Source: Nitzschia sp. pyKryTriq1 (Eukaryota; Bacillariophyta; Bacillariophyceae; Bacillariales; Bacillariaceae). From it: 64,000 nt of DNA. Position 1 is the first letter of the stretch. Every line of letters starts with the position of its first letter. Below, in pieces: positions 53,595 to 62,147 of the stretch. A program made the translations under genes and the position numbers. Where the stretch lies: NCBI GenBank assembly GCA_956465555.1, contig OY101130.1:992001-1056000 (forward strand). Direction: 5' to 3'. Under the pieces are notes generated by a model that saw only the letters and a list, made by a program, of their open reading frames with translations, was not told the origin of the DNA and searched no databases.

Positions 53595-54149
53595 TTATTC
53601 AGCCTTGGACAATTTTGTTGCATCATTGTCCTGTCCCGCACGGCCCGGAAAAACAGTAAAGTAGATGGATAGAATCATCGACAACATAAAGAGGACAAGT
53701 TTGACTTGAACCGCCAAACTAGCGATGCGAAGGTGGGATTCCGAGGGACTTGACGGATAAATTGTAACACCGTACAGTGTCGTCAAGGTTTCGATCCAAT
53801 CGAGAAAGCCCACGACAGCAGGCAGATAACACAGGGCGGCGGGACGACATCTTTTCGTCAAAAGCTGACTCCCCATGAACAAAGTATAGGTGGGGACGAT
53901 GACAAGGGTGTCGATCAAAAGTGCCGGCACAAGCTTCCGACGAGTAGTCTCACCAATCGCAGCATACCAATCCAAGGCCTCCTGTGGGGTGTACCCACCC
54001 GACGCGACATCTGGGACGGCGATTCCAGGTTTTAGGTCCACACCACCATGATCTCCAACGATAACGTTCAGCGAAACAAACGCCGCGATGAAAATCGCGA
54101 AACAGTGCAGGCGGTAGGGTGTGGCAAATTCGAAGGCAGACAAGATCAT
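53595..54149 (-). CDS. Four-helix membrane protein of a conserved uncharacterised type
   Basis: This single exon of 184 residues starts at ATG 54149. It has hydrophobic helices at about 14-31, 78-98, 106-125 and 145-168. Between helices 1 and 2 lies GGYTPQEALDWYAAIGETTR, a YTPxEA..W...G...R pattern that I recall from uncharacterised bacterial and eukaryotic membrane proteins in which it precedes a D-x(n)-P-x-Y helix (here LLIDTLVIVPTYTLFMG). There is no similarity to the tetraspan family A-C. Function unknown. Confidence 0.65.
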   Translation of the reverse strand: MILSAFEFATPYRLHCFAIFIAAFVSLNVIVGDHGGVDLKPGIAVPDVASGGYTPQEALDWYAAIGETTRRKLVPALLIDTLVIVPTYTLFMGSQLLTKRCRPAALCYLPAVVGFLDWIETLTTLYGVTIYPSSPSESHLRIASLAVQVKLVLFMLSMILSIYFTVFPGRAGQDNDATKLSKAE

Positions 54150-55141
54150 TGTTTTCAATAGTCTACTAGCTAGTAGAGTAGTAGGGGCGAATCGTCAGTC
54201 AAGTAATGCATACAGGTATGTAAGCAGGTTGGGAGAGGTCGATACAATGTTCTGAGATGTTGAATGTTGTGTTCCCAAAAAGATCTCCGCCGCGTGATGC
54301 TGTGGTCAGTCGTCGATCGGCGCTATTGAGCTTGAAAATAGATAATGGCCAAGCCTCGAGCTTGCCCATGAAATCTTTGCTCGAGCAATGAGGCTCGAGT
54401 GCCCACCGAAGCGCCGATGCGCAAAGCCGCGCGGCCATTTAAAAAAATCGCACCGTACGAAAAAGTAGTACCATACAGGTATGGCCGCCGGGACCTGCCA
54501 CCGACACAAACTGTCGAAGTCCGCCGATGCGGGCGGGTATCCGTACCGCAGGTACCGGTAGAAGATATTGGCAAGCCCAACGCCCGAAGACCTCCGACGA
54601 CACAACAGCATTACAACTACTACCCGGAGTACCTCTTCAAGTATTCTCTACATGGTAATAATCCCTCCCTCATCGTGGTCGAAATCCAATTATTGATGAT
54701 TTGTCGGGGCGATGGCTGCTGTTTTGAAAATGGGTCTTTCAACGCATCGCAAAGACTGTGCTGGTCGGCGTGCCCGAGACACGACACACATGGACGGATC
54801 GCGGGTTTCAGATTTTCCTGTGACGCGTGATCGATGCATGATGTCGTCGCGCACGCGAGACAAGAAACAGAAAAGATACGGCCGCCCCGCAAGAACAGCA
54901 CCATCGCATCATCAAGAAGAGAAGTGTTCTGTTGCAGCCCGGAGGCGAGTTGAGGAGTCACCACGTTTGATGTGTTGGATGGGAAGCATCATCAGCATTC
55001 TTTTTTTGTCCGCAATCCATCATCCTTCCAATACGGCAAGTGTGTTGTGACCGAAATAGTTCCACAATCGATCCATTGCCCTTCTTTGTGTGTGCAGGTC
55101 GACCTCCGCATTTGTTCTTGCGAAATTCTATTTTCATCATA
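54150..55141. promoter_or_regulatory. Divergent spacer with recurrent palindrome
   Basis: The third copy of CTACTAGCTAGTAG lies at 54163-54176, 14 bp upstream of the minus-strand ATG. TACCGCAGGTACCGGTAG lies near 54542. No gene was called. Confidence 0.4.
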
Positions 55142-56854
55142 ATGAGCGAAGAACACCACGGAGAACCACCCTCGCTATCCTCGGACCATACCATGTCCGA
55201 CCCAGCATCGAGCGAAGAACCCAATACCAATACCGAAGGAGGGAAGAAGCAAGTCCTCATCAATGATCCTACATCGTCCTCCGCTGCGGGTGGCGGGAGT
55301 CCCTTGACATGGGATCAAGCTCGATTCTTGCTAGAACAAGGCAAAGTAGTCTACCACTCGTGGACTTCTACCGACGCGGGCCTTCCCGAATTCAAAGAAG
55401 CGCTGAATGTGTTGGATCTCGTGGATCATCATGATTCTTGGGAACGAGAGGATCTCTCGTCTGAAGACGATCTCTTGTTGCATGGCCCGAAGCAACCAGA
55501 TCTCGAGACGGAAGTCTGGCTTTGGATTGGTCACGCCCATGCAAAACTCAAGCACTTTGACGAGGCGGAACACGCCTACGCCACTGCTATTCGACGGCTC
55601 GAGTACGGCGACGAAAAAGGCCACGGGCACTACTGTGACGCTACCGGTCAGGCCTATTTGGCGCTCTCAAAGATGTTGAGCGAGGCTGGCAAGGCGGCCC
55701 AGTCGCTCCAAGCCGCTGTCACCGCAGCTCGTATCGAACATTATTTACATGGGATCCGAGAAGACAAGAGCTTCAAGTTTTTGCAGCAGACTCTCAGGAA
55801 AGAGCACTCGCCCGAAAAGGCTACCAAAGCCTGGCCAGCCATCCAAGAGTCCGTGTCCTTGGAAGTGGCCGGAGATAAACGTGCGTATTACTACGACTAC
55901 GAGGGAGCCTTCGATGCCTACAGCAAGGCTGCGGATGTGGAACGTGACCACTGGGGCATGAACGAGAATGTCGAGTTGCCTCTATTGCTTCGCAAAGCAT
56001 TTTTGGCTCGAGGCAAAACCAAGCTTGAGCCAGGTACCATGCTGAGTGGCCACCGCCCAGGGCATGCTTGCCGTTTGCATCCGGATCCCCGTTCATGCTT
56101 GGAGAATTTTCGCGGAGGCGATAGTATGTACTTTGCTGGAGATAGTGCCGCTGCCTCGAAATACTACTCTGCGGCCATTCGTGGCTTTGAAGTGGATCCA
56201 GCTTTGAATATGGAATCGTGCTTCTGGTGGCATCCTGAAGTATGGGCTGTTCACGGGGTTATATTTTTTATGGTAATCGGAATCCTTTTCATGACGTTTC
56301 ACATGGCGACTTCGATTAAGGCCACGGTTACCCGTCTTCAAGAGGGAAAAAGGGGCAAGGTTGCGTGGGAACAGTTGAAGGTTTGGGCCCAGGCCAATGT
56401 TGCCCTTCTTAAAGAGGCAATGGGAAAGCTAAGTGGGAAATTTCGCCGCAAAGACTCTAAGGAAGCCGTCGCTTCGAGCTCTGTTGGGCTCCAAACTCAA
56501 GAACAGAAGTCCCCTCCTACCGAGGGATCTGTACCATCTATTGCTCAAACCACTCCAGCTCTGGTGGACGATGAGTCCTCTCAGCAGGGTCAGGAAATTT
56601 TGCCCTCGGTCGACGAAAGCAGCCAGCAGCAGCGAGGCGATCATCCTGCTGGCGTGCAAGACGATGTCATTAGCTCAAGCGTCCTTTCCTTGGGCCGTGC
56701 CTTGGCGGGATTTGACAGTGATCACGACGACTTGGTCGAACTCAATGAACAAGATGTTCGAGATGCTGCGGCGCTTGCGTGTACCCAAGATGCCGCAACT
56801 ACGAGGACTACTACAACCAGCAGTCCTACAGTGATCATGGTCCCCATTGAGTGA
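55142..56854 (+). CDS. TPR-repeat protein with membrane helix (TPR family, copy 3)
   Basis: This single exon gives 570 residues from ATG 55142; the frame is open upstream but without an ATG. It has TPR-like helices (EVWLWIGHAHAKLKHFDEAE, then ATAIRRL), a block matching copies 1 and 2 (SLEVAGDKRAYYYDYEGAFD, then HWGMNENVELPLLLRKAFLA) and a block with HPDPRSCLENFRGGDSMYFA. A transmembrane helix follows at about 367-389 (HGVIFFMVIGILFMTF), then a tail with Gln/Ser/Glu runs. Topology matches copy 1, placing the TPRs on one side and the tail on the other side of a membrane. Confidence 0.78.
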   Translation: MSEEHHGEPPSLSSDHTMSDPASSEEPNTNTEGGKKQVLINDPTSSSAAGGGSPLTWDQARFLLEQGKVVYHSWTSTDAGLPEFKEALNVLDLVDHHDSWEREDLSSEDDLLLHGPKQPDLETEVWLWIGHAHAKLKHFDEAEHAYATAIRRLEYGDEKGHGHYCDATGQAYLALSKMLSEAGKAAQSLQAAVTAARIEHYLHGIREDKSFKFLQQTLRKEHSPEKATKAWPAIQESVSLEVAGDKRAYYYDYEGAFDAYSKAADVERDHWGMNENVELPLLLRKAFLARGKTKLEPGTMLSGHRPGHACRLHPDPRSCLENFRGGDSMYFAGDSAAASKYYSAAIRGFEVDPALNMESCFWWHPEVWAVHGVIFFMVIGILFMTFHMATSIKATVTRLQEGKRGKVAWEQLKVWAQANVALLKEAMGKLSGKFRRKDSKEAVASSSVGLQTQEQKSPPTEGSVPSIAQTTPALVDDESSQQGQEILPSVDESSQQQRGDHPAGVQDDVISSSVLSLGRALAGFDSDHDDLVELNEQDVRDAAALACTQDAATTRTTTTSSPTVIMVPIE

Positions 56855-58521
56855 AAATGACGAGACGTGTAGTAGCATTGTTGGAAGAAGACGAAGAAAT
56901 GCCGACTACTATCAGTATGCTGGAAGAGGACTAGTTGCACCGGTATCTTTGGTGGGTTCCTCGATACTACCAGGCACTACTACTGGGAGATGAATTATAG
57001 AGAGTAAAAGTGGATAGAAACGCCAAATGCTCATGATTTTGTATATACGATACATGCGCGCGAGGTATCATGGGAGTAGGTACAATTTCCTCCAATCTCC
57101 TGCCCCCCCCCATTCATTCATTCATTCATTCATTCATTCAAGCAGGCACTAAAGAAATAGATGTCGTTTGTTCGTCGACAAGTACCGGCCCAACCAGGGG
57201 TCCATAGCGCGAAGAGCTCACATGGGCTATGAAGTGGGTATGAAGTTTCGAGCTTGGTTCGCCTTCCTCTTCGACAACTTGAAGAGGACGATCCCCAGTT
57301 CTCTAGCTAGAGCTAGCAGAGAGTACTACTACTGTGCCCGTCTTTCATCTATTATGATGAAGCACACGCAGAACAACAAAATCGGAGCCGTTATTCTTCT
57401 CTACTGGCCCTACATATCTCTGTAATCAACAACAACGAAGAACAATCTTTCTACCCACCCCCGTACGACGAGGATCGGTGGTGGCGTCGGCCTTCTGGAT
57501 GAGGAGGCATCCGGTTCGCTTGTCGGGGTTCGTTTGCCAAGCCTAATATCTCTATAGTACGAGTACGAAGTACATGATACCGGCGGTATCATAGACTCTA
57601 CTACTACTAGAGTAGCTACTGCCGCCGGTAGACTACTATTAGAAATAGTAGAGGCGAGTACAGCAATGGTACTGTATGTACGAGTAGTAGATTTCCTGGT
57701 CGTGGTTTGAAGTACAAATACCTGGTTGTACGCTGATGATGATTTAATTCTCCCGCCAGTTCACACGCAATAATGGTGATATTGGATGATGGATGCAGGA
57801 CCTGCAGATACATAGACGGAGCAGACTATTTCGTAGGCTACCTGGTACAGCATCTACAAGCACTGGGAAGAGTCTCTAGTAGTACGAAGGAAATATCGAA
57901 GGTGGTGGCGGGTCGGTGTTCGCTAGAGGTAGTCTACTCGTAGCGAACTCTGCACTTCAATGGGTAGGCTTATACCTTGATCGTAGTATCTTCTTTCTAC
58001 CAGTATGAAATGTACCGAAAGTTCGGATTTGACGTGGTCGGTCGGTATGTTCGTGTCCTCCTTATTATTCATCGTCGAACAGCTGGCCGGTAGCACGCAG
58101 CTCGCTGGTTTATTTCCCAAGCAGATCCAAAAGCCTTGGTCGGTGAAAACCAATAAGTGTTGTGGTTGAAAAAGCGCACGCGCGCGCGGCGGGTCCGAGC
58201 CGATAGGAGCCCTTCGTCCTTCGTCCAAGCTCCGTCAGTGTTCTCTTGGAACCCAAAGTGCTGGATGTTTTGCATCCGTGAAACTCCAGTGCACATACTG
58301 CGCTTCCAGCACACATACTGCGCTGTGCCGGTTCAGGCGGTACGAAATACAAACAGATAATGCGGACTTTCTCCAACGAACACAGAACTACCGGTAAGAA
58401 AACTACTAAACTGTACTTCTCGGTCTTATTACCCGTACCGGTACCAGGTAGATTTGATTTTTTGATTAAAACCTCTTCCTCCCATAAAATATTATACACA
58501 CAACACAACACCCACACAACA
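56855..58521. other. Long intergenic spacer
   Basis: The spacer contains a C9 run followed by about seven ATTC units at 57105-57140, CTCTAGCTAGAGCTAGCAGAG near 57300, and tandem TCCAGTGCACATACTGCGCT / TCCAGCACACATACTGCGCT near 58282-58326. No gene was supported. Confidence 0.45.
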
Positions 58522-59922
58522 ATGATCATCATGAATACCATGGAGCTACCGGCACCGCAAGACGTAGTTAGCCGAGGGAGGACCAACCTAAACCGAAAGC
58601 CTATTTCTGGCTCGGCAGATCCCTTGTTGACCATGTTGAAAAACAAGCGAAGAGCCAGCACCAAAGACTCCTCCTCGCAGGAAGGTCCTTCCGTGATGAC
58701 GAGGGCCAGCGGTGCACATAGCAGTCTGTCGGCATCTACAAGTGCTGGGAATATGTCCGCATTCTTTCTTCAACAAAGAACGGCGCTCGTCCGGAGACGA
58801 CCCTCTAATGGCAGCGATACCAGCGGCAGCCGTTCGCGAAGTAATAGTAACAGCACGAAAGGCAACGCGCTCCACCAACAACAGTTCCTTCGCTGTCGAT
58901 CGTCACCTCGACTCCAACAACCGAGAAATAATAATAACGATTCTTCGTTATCTCCGAAAGACCGGGATCAAAGTCTCGGCAAGAAACCCAAACTACCCTC
59001 GGGCGGCGGATTGCTTCGATCCCATGTCTCTGCACCCGGTTTTGGAAAAGGACAAGAACGACACCGTCGTCGAGGTTCGAACGAGTCCATAGCAAGTCAA
59101 GACAGCACCAGCTCCTCCTCCCTGTCATTGTTCAACAAGGGGTTCTCGGTGATGCAAACTGCCCAACGGAGCAATGGAAGTACGGTCAAGTCCGTGATTG
59201 CTTTTCTCAAAGAAATCATTATTACTGCAGAAGAATCAAACTCGTCCGATCTGCTGAACGATGATGAAGACATTACTGAAACAGAAGACGATGATAACGA
59301 TGATGGCGATGATGACGAAGATGGAGATAAGGATATTGAAAATAGTAACCGAATGGGGGGTGATGATGATGATGATGATGATTATGATCATCTTCCGGAA
59401 GCGCCCATTCAAGAAATGGCCATGCTCGCCCAGTGGTCTTCGGTGGATGCCTACTATCGAGTGGTCATTTCCAAATACCAAGGCATTGCCACGGCTGTCA
59501 AGATTATGAATTTATATCCCAACAATCCTGACATTCAAATTTATGGTATACTCGCCTTGACCAAGTTGCCCAACAAACGACAAGTACATGAAGTCGGTGG
59601 AGTGCAAGCTTGTTTGCAAGCCATGAAACGATACCCGACTCACATTGAAATCCAAAGTCAGGCCTTTGCCATGCTCAAAGCGCAAGGTGCCTCTTTGCTT
59701 CTCGAGCCCCACAATGATCTCTGTCGTTCCTTGAAAGAGCTACTACTAGTATCAGCAAAGTCGTCGTCGTCCTCGTCGGTGGAAGATTTATATTTGACGC
59801 AGCCAGGACGCGAAGGTGTCACATTTGTGAAACAATTCTTGGAAACCTATGATACTGCTGCTCCTCCTGTGGCAGAGGAACAAGGCACGACTGCTACTAC
59901 TCCTAGTAGTACGGAGCTCTAG
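58522..59922 (+). CDS. Armadillo/HEAT-like protein (copy 2)
   Basis: This single exon gives 466 residues from ATG 58522 (further ATGs at 58531 and 58540). A Ser/Asn/Arg-rich disordered region is followed by VMQTAQRSNGSTVKSVIAFL, which matches copy 1 at 22373. An Asp/Glu run of about 50 residues is inserted before QWSSVDAYYRVVISKYQGIA. At least two full armadillo-like helix sets follow (IQIYGILALTKLP, VGGVQACLQAMKRYPTHIEI, QSQAFAMLKAQGA). The array is more complete than in copy 1. Likely a protein-interaction scaffold; partner unknown. Confidence 0.72.
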   Translation: MIIMNTMELPAPQDVVSRGRTNLNRKPISGSADPLLTMLKNKRRASTKDSSSQEGPSVMTRASGAHSSLSASTSAGNMSAFFLQQRTALVRRRPSNGSDTSGSRSRSNSNSTKGNALHQQQFLRCRSSPRLQQPRNNNNDSSLSPKDRDQSLGKKPKLPSGGGLLRSHVSAPGFGKGQERHRRRGSNESIASQDSTSSSSLSLFNKGFSVMQTAQRSNGSTVKSVIAFLKEIIITAEESNSSDLLNDDEDITETEDDDNDDGDDDEDGDKDIENSNRMGGDDDDDDDYDHLPEAPIQEMAMLAQWSSVDAYYRVVISKYQGIATAVKIMNLYPNNPDIQIYGILALTKLPNKRQVHEVGGVQACLQAMKRYPTHIEIQSQAFAMLKAQGASLLLEPHNDLCRSLKELLLVSAKSSSSSSVEDLYLTQPGREGVTFVKQFLETYDTAAPPVAEEQGTTATTPSSTEL

Positions 59923-60788
59923 AAGTAATGGTGTCTAATGACGTGACATTTCTGAAAACAATGAACGACTTTCTTTCTTTCTTCCATACGAATCATCATC
60001 ATCTCGCATCGCTGTAGCACAAACAGGAGGGTTCGAATCTACTCTAAAGTAGAGTAGTACTAGCAAAAGGTAGATGCTTCTTTGACTGCGACATCTTGTC
60101 TGCTCCGAGCACGAACAATTATTGCATATGATAGAACTGCACTCGTTGCACTGTAAACTGTTGCTCTTTCTTGAATCGAAGAAGACTATGCTGCTTGAAA
60201 GATAATGAATCGTCGAATCCCCCGTCCCCAACCTCTCTCCGCTATTATCTCTACTACTAGAGAGGGGGTAGTATGTGTGCCGGTACGTGGCAAACATTAT
60301 CAGTAGACTCTCTAGCTGAACGTCTACTAGCCGTAGTTTTTGCCAAGCAAACTGCGGTACCGGTACTTGTGGTCTACCGGTACCAGTACACTAAGGCGTT
60401 TTTGCTACTCTACTCCTATCTCGTACCGGTACAGTACCCGTACATGAGAGCGGGATCGTCCAATCAAAATCACTGTCGCCGAGAAACTTCTTTAAATAGC
60501 CCTGCAATATGGTGCGACAGTCCTCCTGGCGAAGCCTTCAATAAATACGATAGTGTTCCAATCATGGAATTCCTAAGTACGACTGCGAGTGATATGCCCA
60601 AACGGTCCAACGGTGGCCGTTGGAGAATCCATCCATCCCGGATCGAGCTCGCAAGATGCAAGATGAAGCGTCCCTACTATGGCGTCCCTCCTCTCGTCGT
60701 CGTTCGTGGAAGAAGAAGAACCAAGCATCCCTCACAATTTGTTCCCAAACAACAGAATCGCAAGCCATATCAAAACAGTCGCAACAAA
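59923..60788. other. Intergenic spacer / 5' region
   Basis: The spacer is dense in TACCGGTACC sites near 60355-60435. The frame of the next gene is open back to 60273, but nothing upstream of 60789 resembles protein. Confidence 0.4.
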
Positions 60789-62042
60789 ATGCGTCTAACC
60801 AGCCTCTTGCTTCTAGCCGCTCTCGCGGAACCTGCTACCGCCTTGAGAGGAGAAAACAGCTCCACCACCAAGCACCAGAACGGCCTTCGCCGTGCTTTGC
60901 AGGTCGATGACCCCGCTCCCGGAATCAAAGATCCATCTGCTGTTCCGCCACCGCCTCCTCCCCCGAAGGAAGGCGTCGAGGAAGATGCGAAGAAGAAACA
61001 CAAGAAGGAGTGTAAGAAAGCCGACAAAAAAGTCAAGAAACTTGATGAAGAAGGCGGCGATCGTCGTCAGCTGGTGCACACGTACAATCTAGTAGGCCGA
61101 AAACAACGTGCTGGTCGCACTCTGCAAGGACCTCCAGGGCCAGAAGAATTGCCGTACTGCCTGCATGCCGAATTGACACCGGAACAATGTGCCGACCTTG
61201 ACAGTCTTCCAAAAGACAAGGATAAACGTGTTGGAAGCGAGCTAAGGATGGAACTTGTTCATGACGATACGAAAGATTCAAATGAAATTCTTCGCGAGGT
61301 GGAAGAAGTTTTGGGTGGAGCCGACACGCAATCCAGGTTTGTCGGATGCCGTGCGATGAAGGCACCGCCAGCTCCCAAACAACGATCACGATATGCTTTG
61401 GAAGACGCTCCTGGTGCTCCCGGTGGTGTTGCCTTTGAAGATGAGACCAACGATGTGGATGTTATGGGTGTCGAATTCACAACCCTTCAAGTCTCTCGTG
61501 GCGGTAAGATACACTATTATTTGGCATGGTGATTTGCTTATTCGATTGAGTTCCACTAACCCAATCTATTTTTGTTCATTCATCCATCCATTCATTCATA
61601 CTATTTAGACTGTAAAAATGGAAATACACCCGACGGCCTGGTCTGCGATGTTGTGCAATCGTCAGTTGATATCTTTTACAAAAGCGCTTCCGATCCCAGT
61701 AAGGAAGATACGGACGACATGAAAGCTTTGCTCGTCGAGACTATCCAGTCCCAAGTGATTGCTGGATCTTTCGCGCCCATTGGGGTCATTGTTGAAGATG
61801 TGACCGTTGGTGACGACTCCTCATCCACCACTCGGGGTGTCGATGGGGAATCAGACGACATGATGGTGGTGGAACAAGAAGGAAGCAGTGGTGGCGGCGG
61901 TAATATTGGGGCGTACGTGGGCGGCATTGCGGCATTGTTGATCGCATTTGGAGTGGCTTATTGGTATGGAATGAAGAAGGATACGGAAGATGAGGAAGGA
62001 AAAGTTTACGCCACAAGCGACGAAGACCTTGATACGGAGTAA
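60789..62042 (+). CDS. Type I membrane protein with secreted-type ectodomain (two exons)
   Basis: I join 60789-61503 and 61609-62042 (105-bp phase-1 intron, donor GGCG|GTAAGA, acceptor TATTTAG), 382 residues. ATG 60789 gives a textbook signal peptide (MRLTSLLLLAALAEPATA). The ectodomain has a Pro run, a Lys-rich coiled stretch (KKKHKKECKKADKKVKKLDE), a part with paired cysteines (YCLHAELTPEQCADL) and a folded region across the intron (DCKNGNTPDGLVCDVVQSSV). After a Gly/Ser linker comes one transmembrane helix (GAYVGGIAALLIAFGVAYWY, about 343-362) and a short acidic tail. No family recognised; probably a cell-surface protein. Confidence 0.78.
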
Positions 62043-62147
62043 AGTATATGGTTATAATATTATTGTGCTTAGTTATCTCTTTAGATTAAGAACTCTCCGA
62101 CCTCTTTAGTTGTTTGATACGGCTCCTCGAAGAAGGTCGCTCTACTG

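Noticed and set aside
60020-60045. tRNA box B-like GGGTTCGAATC
   Set aside because: There is no box A or cloverleaf upstream on the same strand.
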